Origin: Nitrincola iocasae | Lineage (GTDB): Bacteria > Pseudomonadota > Gammaproteobacteria > Pseudomonadales > Balneatricaceae | Direction of reading: 5' to 3' | Length of the DNA stretch: 64,000 nucleotides | Assembly (NCBI RefSeq): GCF_008727795.1 | Contig: NZ_CP044222.1 | Span: 3,224,001 to 3,288,000 of the forward strand | Shown: one piece after another, positions 35,297-44,700 of the stretch | Numbering within the stretch: position 1 is the stretch's first letter | How the letters are laid out: each line of letters begins with the position of its first letter | Program-made: the position numbers and the translations under genes | Notes under the pieces: model-generated | The model's database searches: none | What the model was told of the DNA's origin: nothing | Seen by the model: only the letters and a program-made list of their open reading frames with translations

Positions 35297-35592
35297 GGCT
35301 GAGACCTCTGAGATGCATCCTGTTCAATCAGACGATAGAAGGTCTCACCTTCCTGAATCAGCCCCATTTCACTACGTGCCCGTTCTTCAATGGCTTTCAC
35401 CCCTTCTTTCAGATCAGCCACTTCCGCTTCGAGACGCTGATTACGTTCAGCCAAAAGCTGATTTTCACGACGTTGCTCCAGAATCGCCTGCTCCAGTTGC
35501 CACACCTGACGCAGATTGGGATCTCCGAGCCAGAGCCGGTACTGCAGCCCAGCCAACAGCAGCAACAGGATTAAAATTAACAGACGAAACAC
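35293..35592 (-). CDS. ftsB: Cell division protein FtsB
   Basis: A small divisome protein that bridges FtsL and FtsQ. It has one transmembrane helix at the start (FRLLILILLLLLAGLQYRLW), a coiled coil (about 30-70, QLEQAILEQRRENQLLAERNQ region) and the conserved end AIEERARSEMGLIQEGETFYRL. The GTG at 35592 is chosen because the helix starts directly there, as in other FtsB. A GTG ten codons earlier (35622) lies inside a GGGGG/CCCCC hairpin and is only one base from its purine run. It follows eno. Confidence 0.92.
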   Translation of the reverse strand: MFRLLILILLLLLAGLQYRLWLGDPNLRQVWQLEQAILEQRRENQLLAERNQRLEAEVADLKEGVKAIEERARSEMGLIQEGETFYRLIEQDASQRSQP

Positions 35593-35610
35593 GAGATTAC
35601 CCGCCCAAAC

Positions 35611-35655
35611 AGGGGGATACACCCCCTTTCAGACAGCCTGATAGCAACTATCAGG
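35611..35655 (-). other. Two hairpins in the eno-ftsB junction
   Basis: CCTGATAG / CTATCAGG (35637-35655, three-base loop) overlaps the eno stop, and AGGGGG / CCCCCT (35611-35627, five-base loop) follows. Neither has a T-run. They may act as a partial stop or protect the eno message, and the second masks the upstream GTG candidate of ftsB. Confidence 0.45.
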
Positions 35656-36946
35656 ACTGACCTTTGATTTCAGACAAGCCGTTGTAGACTGCCTTGTCAC
35701 CCAGCTCCGCTTCAATACGCAGCAAACGGTTGTACTTGGCAACACGATCTGAGCGGCACAGTGAGCCGGTTTTTATCTGCCCGGCGGCTGTTCCAACTGC
35801 CAGATCTGCAATCGTGGTGTCTTCCGTTTCGCCAGAGCGGTGAGAAATAACCGCCGTGTAACCGGCTTCTTTAGCCATACGGATCGCATCCAGGGTTTCA
35901 GTGAGCGAACCTATCTGGTTAAACTTGATCAGAATCGAGTTAGCGATACCCTTTTCGATACCTTCCTGCAGAATTTCGGTATTGGTGACAAACAGATCAT
36001 CACCGACCAATTGCACTTTATCACCGATTTTACGTGTCAGATCAGCCCAGCCAGCCCAGTCAGACTCGTCCATACCATCTTCGATAGACACTATCGGATA
36101 CTTTTCTGACAGCATTTTCAAATAATCAGCAAAACCGGCGGCATCAAATACCTGGCCTTCACCGGCCAGATCATACTGACCGGCTTTGTAAAACTCAGAG
36201 GCGGCACAATCCAGTGCCAAGGTAACGTCTTTACCCAGTTCGTATCCAGCCCGTTCCACCGCCTCACGGATCACTACCAGCGCTTCCTCATTGGAACCCA
36301 GGTTAGGCGCAAAGCCACCTTCATCGCCAACTGCCGTGTTCAGACCACGTGCTTTCAGCACCGCTTTGAGCGCATGAAAAATCTCAACGCCACAACGCAG
36401 CCCTTCACTGAAGCTGGTGAAGTTAACCGGCTGCACCATGAATTCCTGAATATCCACATTGTTATCGGCGTGCTCTCCACCGTTGAGGATATTCATCATC
36501 GGCAAGGGCATAGAATACTGACCCGGCGTGCCATTGATCTCGGCAATATGGGCATAGAGCGGCATGCCTTTGGCTGTAGCTGCCGCTTTAGCGGCAGCCA
36601 AGGACACCGCCAGTATCGCGTTGGCACCCAGTACAGACTTATTAGCCGTACCATCCAGCGCCAGCATCTTGCCATCCAGCGCACGCTGATCAGTGACATC
36701 CATACCCAGCAGCACTTGACGGATAGTAGTATTTACAGCAGCAACTGCTTTCAAAACGCCTTTACCCAGGTAACGTGATTTATCGCCATCACGTAACTCC
36801 AGTGCTTCACGGGAACCGGTAGAGGCACCGGAAGGCGCGCAAGCGCTGCCGACAACACCGGATTCCAGGATCACGTCGGCTTCAACCGTGGGGTTGCCAC
36901 GCGAATCCAGAACCTCACGCGCTTTGATATCAGCAATCTTTGCCAT
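35651..36946 (-). CDS. eno: Enolase
   Basis: Interconverts 2-phosphoglycerate and phosphoenolpyruvate, 431 residues. It starts MAKIADIKAREVLDSRGNPT, and contains GASTGSREALELRDGD, the magnesium ligands around DCAASEF, SIEDGMDESDW and VGDDLFVTN, and the catalytic Lys region ILIKFNQIGS, with SHRSGETEDTTIADLAVG near the end. It follows pyrG after 36 bp with GGAGAG upstream. Adjacency of pyrG and eno is common in Gammaproteobacteria. Confidence 0.98.
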   Translation of the reverse strand: MAKIADIKAREVLDSRGNPTVEADVILESGVVGSACAPSGASTGSREALELRDGDKSRYLGKGVLKAVAAVNTTIRQVLLGMDVTDQRALDGKMLALDGTANKSVLGANAILAVSLAAAKAAATAKGMPLYAHIAEINGTPGQYSMPLPMMNILNGGEHADNNVDIQEFMVQPVNFTSFSEGLRCGVEIFHALKAVLKARGLNTAVGDEGGFAPNLGSNEEALVVIREAVERAGYELGKDVTLALDCAASEFYKAGQYDLAGEGQVFDAAGFADYLKMLSEKYPIVSIEDGMDESDWAGWADLTRKIGDKVQLVGDDLFVTNTEILQEGIEKGIANSILIKFNQIGSLTETLDAIRMAKEAGYTAVISHRSGETEDTTIADLAVGTAAGQIKTGSLCRSDRVAKYNRLLRIEAELGDKAVYNGLSEIKGQS

Positions 36947-36982
36947 AACTTTTACTCTCCGATTAAGTAGGTAACAAAACTT

Positions 36983-38611
36983 TCAGTTTTGCACTGCGTA
37001 GTCCAGTGCCGCTTGAATAAACCCAGTGAACAGGCCATGGCCGTAACGAGGGGTAGAAGTAAACTCAGGATGAAACTGACAGGCTACAAACCACGGATGA
37101 TCCGGCACTTCAACCACTTCGACCAGCTCACCATCGGCAGAACGCCCGGCAATCAGTAAACCGGCTTTTTCCAAAAGTGGCACATAGTGATTATTCACTT
37201 CGTAACGATGACGATGCCGTTCTCTGATTTCCGTAGCGCCATAGACCTGCGCCGAACGTGAGCCTTCAGTCAGATGACAAACCTGCGCACCCAGGCGCAT
37301 AGTGCCACCCAGATCGGTATCATCACTGCGCTGCTCTACATTACCATCCAGATCAACCCATTCAGTAATCAAACCGATGACCGGATGCGCAGACTGTTTA
37401 TCAAACTCGGTAGAGTTAGCCTGCGCCAATCCAGCAACGTTACGCGCATACTCAATAACAGCCACCTGCATACCCAGACAAATACCCAGGTAAGGTACCT
37501 TGTTCTCACGGGCGTAACGTGCCGCCATGATTTTGCCTTCAACACCACGCTCACCGAACCCACCGGGCACCAGTATGGCGGAAACATTTTCCAGGATTGC
37601 GGTGCCTTCACGCTCAACTTTTTCTGAATCGATATAATCAATGCGTACTTTCTTACGCAGTGCGATACCGGCATGCGTAATCGCCTCTATCAGTGATTTA
37701 TACGCATCCAGCAGCTCCATATACTTACCGACCATGGCAATACGTACTTCGCCATCCGGATTCAGGAAGCAATCAGAGACTCTATCCCATTCCTGCAGAT
37801 CAGCCGGTGGGCAGTCGATACGAAAACGGTCAATAACAATCTCATCCAGCGCCTGCTCAAACAGCATCCGTGGGATTGAATAGATTGACTGAGCATCGGG
37901 CAAGGAGATTACCGCACGCTCTTCCACATTGGTGAACATCGCCAGCTTACGTCTTGCGGAAGACGGCAAAGGCTGTTCGGAACGGCACACCAGAATATCC
38001 GGCTGAATACCGATAGACCGTAACTCTTTTACCGAGTGCTGAGAGGGTTTGGTTTTGGTTTCACCCGCTGTCGCGATGTAAGGCACCAGGGTCAAATGCA
38101 TAAACATGGCATTATTGGCACCAACCTCAATGCGCAGTTGGCGCACAGCCTCAAGAAACGGCAAGGATTCAATATCACCTACAGTCCCGCCGATTTCTAC
38201 CAGCGCTACTTCGGCACCACTGGCACCCTCAATAACACGGCGTTTGATCTCATCGGTGATGTGCGGAATCACCTGCACTGTGCCGCCCAGATAGTCACCG
38301 CGACGCTCTTTGCGCAACACGTGTTGATAAACACGACCGGTGGTGAAGTTGTTCCGCCGATTCATAGTCGTGCGGATGTATCGCTCATAGTGTCCCAGAT
38401 CAAGATCTGTTTCGGCACCATCATCGGTAACAAAAACCTCTCCATGCTGAAAAGGACTCATGGTACCCGGATCCACATTGATGTATGGATCGAGCTTAAG
38501 CATAGTGACCTTAAGGCCGCGGGCCTCAAGAATGGCTGCCAGTGAAGCTGAGGCAATACCTTTGCCCAGTGAGGACACTACACCGCCTGTGACGAATATA
38601 TAGCGCGTCAT
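36983..38611 (-). CDS. pyrG: CTP synthase
   Basis: Aminates UTP to CTP using glutamine, 542 residues. The N-terminal synthetase domain begins MTRYIFVTGGVVSSLGKGI (P-loop). The C-terminal class I glutamine amidotransferase has PGGFGERGVEGK, the nucleophile Cys in LGICLGMQ and the His-Glu pair in FHPEFTSTP. An AGG lies eight bases before the ATG. It is located between tilS and eno. Confidence 0.98.
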   Translation of the reverse strand: MTRYIFVTGGVVSSLGKGIASASLAAILEARGLKVTMLKLDPYINVDPGTMSPFQHGEVFVTDDGAETDLDLGHYERYIRTTMNRRNNFTTGRVYQHVLRKERRGDYLGGTVQVIPHITDEIKRRVIEGASGAEVALVEIGGTVGDIESLPFLEAVRQLRIEVGANNAMFMHLTLVPYIATAGETKTKPSQHSVKELRSIGIQPDILVCRSEQPLPSSARRKLAMFTNVEERAVISLPDAQSIYSIPRMLFEQALDEIVIDRFRIDCPPADLQEWDRVSDCFLNPDGEVRIAMVGKYMELLDAYKSLIEAITHAGIALRKKVRIDYIDSEKVEREGTAILENVSAILVPGGFGERGVEGKIMAARYARENKVPYLGICLGMQVAVIEYARNVAGLAQANSTEFDKQSAHPVIGLITEWVDLDGNVEQRSDDTDLGGTMRLGAQVCHLTEGSRSAQVYGATEIRERHRHRYEVNNHYVPLLEKAGLLIAGRSADGELVEVVEVPDHPWFVACQFHPEFTSTPRYGHGLFTGFIQAALDYAVQN

Positions 38612-38663
38612 GCGAAACCTGTAAAAGTCGTGATTTTAGGAGGGGTCAAGATGGTATTGCATA

Positions 38664-39968
38664 CTAACAAAAAAATGGCTCACCAGACAATCCAAAAGGT
38701 TGCCAGAGACAAGATAGATTTGATTTACCCTGCCAGCGCTGATCTTCGCAGATACCTGGCACCACTAGTATACCCTTGTCATCACAGAGTAACGGCCAGC
38801 TATCTCTTAGCCAGGGCGGCACACCAACCTCTTGAAATAGTTTAGATAAACTAACGCCTACACCTCGTCCAGCCGGGTGTAGCTGCTCACCACCCTGTCG
38901 GTATTTCAGTTGCATAATGCCGTTTTGCCCAGGGGCATCTCCGTCTATCCGCAAGACGCCACCAGCGAGGGAAATTGCGGAACCTGGCTGCAGTGTCAAA
39001 GGTCCGGCTGTTAAGCAAGTGGATAGCACCGAAGGTCGCCACAGGAACAAACGTTCTCTGTATGTGCGTAAGTGTAAATCGGGTTGCAATTGCAGCAAGC
39101 GCTCCGGGTTACCCTTTCCCTGGAGAAACTGACGGCGTAACTGATGCAAGGATTCAGTTCCCAGTACACACTGATGACTGCGCAACCAATAGCGCAGCAG
39201 ATTGTTCTGACGCGTTTCTGACAACTGGAACAATGGCGGCAGCTGCAGTACCTCTGGTGATTCCAGACAAGATACTGCATCCTGCTCAGCCAGAACGTCT
39301 AACAGTTCACGGGCTTCAGCCATATAGCCTGCGGTTTCTACAAACTGGGTAACAGCGCCCGGCCAGCGCTGAGTGATTACAGGCATTACCTGATGGCGCA
39401 GATAGTTACGTGCATACTGCTGATAAGCATTGGAAGGATCTTCAACCCAGTCAAGCTCACGCTGCCGTGCCCAGCTTTCCAGCACACTCCGCGACAAGGA
39501 TAAAAAAGGGCGCACCAACTTACCCTGCCCCAACGGGCGCTCCACCGGCATGGCCGACAAACCTGCCACGCCGGCTCCACGGATCAATCGATAAAGAAGA
39601 GTTTCGGCCTGATCATTGGCATGATGCGCCATCAACAACACATCACCTGGCTGCATCAGGGTAGCAAAAGCCTGGTAACGTGCATCCCGTGCAGCTGCTT
39701 CAGAGCTGCTCTGCGGCGCCACACGGCACAACTGAAAATCGATGTTTAGTTCGCTCGAATGATGCTGGCAACTGGCTGCCCAGTCATCCCCGGCGGCTTG
39801 CAAGCCATGATGAACATGAACAGCCAATAGCTGAGCGTGCGGCAAGACTTCAGCCGCCGCAGTCAGCAAGACCTGAGAGTCCAACCCACCACTGTAAGCA
39901 ATCAACCAGCGTTTGGCATCAGGGAAGCGACCGGGTAAGCGAGCCAATAAAGCGACAGGATCCTTCAT
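38664..39968 (-). CDS. tilS: tRNA(Ile)-lysidine synthase
   Basis: Converts C34 of tRNA-Ile(CAU) to lysidine so that AUA is read as isoleucine; an essential enzyme. The 434 residues have the PP-loop SGGLDSQVLL near residue 26, HHANDQAETLLYRLIRGAG, and a C-terminal TilS substrate-binding domain (LFQEVGVPPWLRDSWPLLCD). It follows accA after 19 bp; accA-tilS is a conserved neighbourhood. Confidence 0.95.
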   Translation of the reverse strand: MKDPVALLARLPGRFPDAKRWLIAYSGGLDSQVLLTAAAEVLPHAQLLAVHVHHGLQAAGDDWAASCQHHSSELNIDFQLCRVAPQSSSEAAARDARYQAFATLMQPGDVLLMAHHANDQAETLLYRLIRGAGVAGLSAMPVERPLGQGKLVRPFLSLSRSVLESWARQRELDWVEDPSNAYQQYARNYLRHQVMPVITQRWPGAVTQFVETAGYMAEARELLDVLAEQDAVSCLESPEVLQLPPLFQLSETRQNNLLRYWLRSHQCVLGTESLHQLRRQFLQGKGNPERLLQLQPDLHLRTYRERLFLWRPSVLSTCLTAGPLTLQPGSAISLAGGVLRIDGDAPGQNGIMQLKYRQGGEQLHPAGRGVGVSLSKLFQEVGVPPWLRDSWPLLCDDKGILVVPGICEDQRWQGKSNLSCLWQPFGLSGEPFFC

Positions 39969-39987
39969 ACCCGGTGCGAAACGCGAC

Positions 39988-40947
39988 TCAGACCGAGCCG
40001 ATGCCGTATGACATTAAACGTTTATAACGACGCTCAACCAAGGCATCAGTATCCATCTGTGCGAGTCGCTCCAGTGACGCCTGCAACTGGACTTTCAGGC
40101 TGGCCGCCATATCCGTTGGATTACGATGAGCACCACCCAGAGGTTCCGGAACCACCCGGTCCACCAGCCCCAGCTCATGCAGACGCTGAGAGTTGATCCC
40201 CATGGCTTTGGCTGCGTCAGGAGCCCGTTCGGCGCTTTTCCACAAAATGGAGGCACAGCCTTCCGGCGAAATCACCGAATAAGTACCATACTGCAGCATC
40301 AGCAGCTCATCACAAACGCCGATTGCCAGCGCACCACCAGACCCACCCTCACCGATCACGGTAGAGATAATCGGGGTTTTCAGTTGTGACATTTTAGCCA
40401 GGTTAAAGGCGATGGCTTCGGACTGGCCGCGCTCTTCGGCATCAATACCCGGATAGGCCCCGGGTGTGTCAATAAAGGTCAGTACCGGTAACTTGAAGCG
40501 CTCGGCCATCTCCATAATTCGCAGCGCCTTACGGTACCCTTCAGGCCGCGGCATACCGAAGTTACGCCGAACTTTCTCTTTTACTTCACGCCCTTTCTGA
40601 TGACCGATAACCACAACGGGGACACCATCCAGACGTGCAATACCACCCACAATAGCCGGATCATCGGCAAAATGACGATCCCCGTGTATCTCGTCAAAGT
40701 CGTCAAACGCTAAAGCCAGGTAATCCAGCGTATAAGGACGCTGAGGATGACGGGAGAGTTGCGATATTTGCCATGCACTCAAATCGCTGAAGATTGATCG
40801 CGTCTGACGGTTACTCTTTTCCTGCAGATTATTGATCTCATCAGACAGATTCAGATCTGCATTACCAGCACCGACGTGGCGTAGCTCATTGATTTTGGCT
40901 TCCAGCTCTGCAATTGGCTGTTCAAAATCGAGATAGTTGGGATTCAT
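39988..40947 (-). CDS. accA: Acetyl-CoA carboxylase carboxyltransferase subunit alpha
   Basis: One half of the carboxyltransferase that makes malonyl-CoA for fatty acid synthesis, 319 residues. It starts MNPNYLDFEQPIAELEAKI and contains HPQRPYTLDYL, GRDVKEKV-like GREVKEKVRRNFGMPRPEGYRKALR and the crotonase-like core TPGAYPGIDAEERGQSEAIA and GEGGSGGALAIG. Normally it directly follows dnaE; here about 0.8 kb with small ORFs separates the two. Confidence 0.98.
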   Translation of the reverse strand: MNPNYLDFEQPIAELEAKINELRHVGAGNADLNLSDEINNLQEKSNRQTRSIFSDLSAWQISQLSRHPQRPYTLDYLALAFDDFDEIHGDRHFADDPAIVGGIARLDGVPVVVIGHQKGREVKEKVRRNFGMPRPEGYRKALRIMEMAERFKLPVLTFIDTPGAYPGIDAEERGQSEAIAFNLAKMSQLKTPIISTVIGEGGSGGALAIGVCDELLMLQYGTYSVISPEGCASILWKSAERAPDAAKAMGINSQRLHELGLVDRVVPEPLGGAHRNPTDMAASLKVQLQASLERLAQMDTDALVERRYKRLMSYGIGSV

Positions 40948-40982
40948 GTGCTTCCAGTTCTGCGTTATTCAAAAATTAAAAT

Positions 40983-41129
40983 TTATTTATAGTGGGATTC
41001 TACCTGCTGAACGAACCGTTCACCAGTCTGGATAGCATCAGTAGCACCAAAACCAAAATGAGCCCCCACATAAAACACCGCCGTACCGAAGGCTATAACT
41101 AAGAGGCATGTTGCAGTGAATGCGACCAA
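40983..41129 (-). CDS. Possible small membrane protein (48 aa)
   Basis: A short frame from a TTG at 41129 to a TAA at 40983 encodes one hydrophobic helix (FTATCLLVIAFGTAVFYVG) and a soluble tail ending in FVQQVESHYK, an amino-acid pattern that looks like a real single-pass protein rather than random sequence. No good ribosome site or ATG start is present, so it could be a decayed gene end instead. It lies in the extra DNA between dnaE and accA, after a G/C-rich hairpin. I do not recognise the family. The rest of 41130-41213 is non-coding. Confidence 0.28.
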   Translation of the reverse strand: MVAFTATCLLVIAFGTAVFYVGAHFGFGATDAIQTGERFVQQVESHYK

Positions 41130-41136
41130 GCACGAA

Positions 41137-41154
41137 GCGCCCCGTCAAGGGCGC
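41137..41154. other. G/C-rich hairpin in the dnaE-accA interval
   Basis: GCGCCC pairs with GGGCGC across a six-base loop, with no adjacent T-run. It separates the 126-residue membrane protein gene from the small ORF and accA. Confidence 0.35.
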
Positions 41155-41213
41155 CCATATCAATGATCAGCATCCGCTCAATTTGGCTTGCTTCAGAATT
41201 AGGATTGAAAATG

Positions 41214-41588
41214 TTATTGAATTGGCAGGTAATAAAGCATGGTGATTACGTAAGCCACTAGTCCAAGACAAATAAGAAAAAGCACCCCATTAATTTTAAG
41301 TCTTCGCAGCAAAGCCAACCCAACAAATTCTTTTACTAGAACAATTAATGCGATCAAAGCAAAACTCCATAACCCTATACCCCCTAAAAGTTTCTCCAGG
41401 AGCAGCGATCCCATTAGAGTACCTTCCTCATACCCCATTTCAGCACTGAGTTGACTGTAAACAGGTCGTGATGACCCCAATACCATCAGTCCTCCCAATT
41501 GAAGAAGCACGGAAAACCACAGTAAGAAATTAGAAAAAGCCAAGGAGGTATAACGCCAACCATGTCGATAAATGTATGTAAAAAACAT
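41214..41588 (-). CDS. Small integral membrane protein of unknown function
   Basis: A 124-residue protein with three or four hydrophobic helices (about 15-40, 60-85 and 95-122) and few charged residues. A tyrosine-rich N-terminus is followed by the soluble patch SSRPVYSQLSAEMGYEEG. I do not recognise a family. The start is the ATG at 41588 with AGGGGG nine bases upstream; a TTG two codons earlier is less likely. The gene is more A/T-rich than its neighbours dnaE and accA, suggesting later insertion, and is flanked by 159 bp (41595-41753) of A/T-rich non-coding DNA on the dnaE side. Confidence 0.65.
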   Translation of the reverse strand: MFFTYIYRHGWRYTSLAFSNFLLWFSVLLQLGGLMVLGSSRPVYSQLSAEMGYEEGTLMGSLLLEKLLGGIGLWSFALIALIVLVKEFVGLALLRRLKINGVLFLICLGLVAYVITMLYYLPIQ

Positions 41589-41753
41589 CGACAATCACCC
41601 CCTAATTAGAAGGCAATGCAGTTATGCACTGAGCTCTTGGCATTATTTTATCCATTAAATATTTAATACATATCCCTACATTGAAGCTATCAATACAACT
41701 TCAATATTTCAACCCTGAATTCAGGAACTATTATCTAATACAATCTAAACCAC

Positions 41754-44700
41754 TCAGTTGTCAGGCCAAACCAGACGTACTGCCGGATTACCAAAGATCT
41801 CTTTCAGGGCAATAATCTGATCATCAGAGGGTTCCGAGTGCCAGGCTTCGCCCAGAAGCAAATCCCCTTCTGCATCCGCACGGCGAAAGCGTAAAGCCAG
41901 GGGGAGCTTCTCTGTCGCCTGGCGGGTGCTGGTCAGACAATCACTGAGTTGTCGCAGCCGGGCAGCGGTCAACGAAGACTGATCACAACAGATTTCAATC
42001 CGGCTGGCATGGCGTGCTCTGGCCTGGGTCACATTCATAACACTCTGACCGCGTACACGCACGCCGCCATTATAGTCATCCGGGGCCACCTCACCCTCGA
42101 TCACCAATACCACATCTTTATTGATCAGATGCCGCGAGGCCTCATAGGTATCACCAAACAGGGTGATTTCCATGCGTGCGCTGCGATCATCCAGCGTCAG
42201 GATGCACAGGTTATCGCCCTTCTTGGTTTTCTTGATACGCAGATCCACGACTAATCCAGCCATTTTCTGTGTACGCCCGCGCTGGGGCTGTATATCCACC
42301 AGCTTACGACTCACCAGGCGGGATAATTCAGGTTCATACTCATCGATGGGATGCCCGGTCACATAAAGACCGAGGGTTTCCTTCTCACCCAGCAAGCGCT
42401 CTTTATCCGTCCAATCGCGCACCTGGGTAAATTCAGCATAAGGATCAGTTGATGTCTCTTCGACCACTTCACCAAACAGATCAAGCATGCCAGCATCGGC
42501 ATTCCGAGCCGCCTGATCGGCTGTTTGCAACGCCGCAGCAATCGCCTGCCAGAGTACTGCTCGCCTGGCGCCGAGTTTATCCAGTGCCCCGCTACGAACC
42601 AGGGCTTCCATCACCCGCTTATTAAGGCGTTTAACGCCCACGCGGGCACAAAAATCGAACAGATCAGTAAAGTCGCCGCCCTGCTGGCGTGCGCTGACAA
42701 TCGCTTCGACCGGCCCTTCACCGACACCTTTAACGGCGCCCAGACCGTACACTATTTCACCGGCGTCATTCACGGTAAACATAAACTCACTGGCATTGAC
42801 ATCAGGCAGATTCACGACCAGTTTCATCTGCCGGCACTCTTCAATGAAGATCACCACTTTATCGGTGTTCTGCATATCCGAAGAAAGCACCGCTGCCATG
42901 AAGGGTGCCGGATAGAAAGCCTTCAACCAGGCGGTCTGATAAGACACCAAGGCATAAGCGGCTGAGTGCGACTTGTTAAAACCATAACCGGCAAATTTCT
43001 CTACCAGATCAAAGATACTACCGGCAAGACCGACATCGATACCCTGATTAACAGAACCATCCAGGAAAAACTGCCGCTGCTTTTCCATCTCTTCGGCTTT
43101 CTTTTTACCCATCGCACGACGCAACAAGTCGGCTTCACCGAGTGAATAACCCGCCATAACCTGGGCAATCTGCATGACCTGTTCCTGATACAGGATGATG
43201 CCATAGGTTGGCTCCAGTACCGGCTGCAAACTGTCGAGTTGATAATCAGGGTGCGGCCAGGCCAGGGGGGCTCGACCATGCTTACGGTTGATAAAGTCAT
43301 CCACCATGCCTGACTGCAAGGGTCCGGGACGAAACAGCGCCACCAGGGCGATAATATCTTCAAAACGGCTGGGCTGCAGACGGCGGATCAGATCTTTCAT
43401 CCCGGAGGATTCCAGCTGAAACACTGCGGTAGTTTCCGCTCGCTGCAACATCTGAAACACCTGCGGGTCTTCAAGGTCGATACTTTCAATGGTGAGATCT
43501 TCCTCACCTTTACGCCGACGCAAGTGATTGATGGTACGTAAGGCCCAATCAATAATCGTCAGGGTACGCAACCCCAGAAAGTCAAACTTGACCAGACCGG
43601 CTTCTTCGACATCATTCTTGTCATATTGGGTGACCAGACCTTGTCCCTGCTCATCACAATAGGTCGCCGAAAAATCTGTCAGGCGAGTGGGCGCAATCAC
43701 TACCCCGCCCGCATGCTTACCTACGTTGCGGGTAATCCCCTCCAGTTTGAGCGCCATTTCCCAGATTTCGGCGGCCTCTTCACTACCTTCAATGAACTCC
43801 TTGAGCAGCGTCTCCTGCTCAATCGCTTTACCCAGCGTCATGCCCACTTCAAAGGGAATCATTTTTGACAAGCGATCTGCCAGACCAAACGGCTTGCCCT
43901 GAACCCGGGCCACGTCACGCACCACCGCCTTCGCCGCCATGGTACCGTAGGTGATGATCTGCGATACCGCATCACGACCATAACGATCGGCCACATAATC
44001 GATTACCCGATCACGGTTATCCATGCAGAAGTCGATATCAAAGTCGGGCATGGAAACACGTTCAGGATTCAAAAATCGCTCGAACAGCAGGTCATATTCG
44101 AGCGGATCCAGATCAGTGATTTTCAGCGCATAGGCTACCAGTGAGCCAGCACCTGACCCCCTTCCCGGGCCTACCGGAATATCGTTATCCTTGGCCCACT
44201 GAATGAAGTCCATGACGATCAGGAAGTAACCCGGGAAGCCCATCTGAATAATAATATCCAGCTCAAATGTCAGGCGCTCATCATAGAGTTGGCGCTGAGC
44301 GGCATAATCCGGATCGGCGGGATCCAGAATAGTCTCTAAACGAAAGGCCAGGCCATCAAACGACTCTTTGCGGAAAAATTCATCCATCGTCATCCCCTCA
44401 GGGATGGGGTATTCCGGTAGATAGTAAGTTCCCAGCTCTATCTCAATATTGCAACGTCGAGCAATGGCGACACTGTTACTGATTGCTGATGGCAGATCAG
44501 CAAATAACTCCGCCATTTCCTGACTACTGCGAAAATACTGTTGTTCTGAGTAATCACGCGGACGTGAAGGATCAGCCAGTGTTCGGCTCTGGTTGATGCA
44601 TACCCGCGCTTCATGCGCGTCAAAATCATCGGCATACAGGAACATGACTTCGTTGGTTGCTACCAGAGGGCAACCGGCTTGACTGGCCAACGCCGCACTG

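Noticed and set aside
36947..36982. Missing kdsA between pyrG and eno
   Set aside because: kdsA is present there in Pseudomonas but not in enterobacteria, so its absence is ordinary variation.
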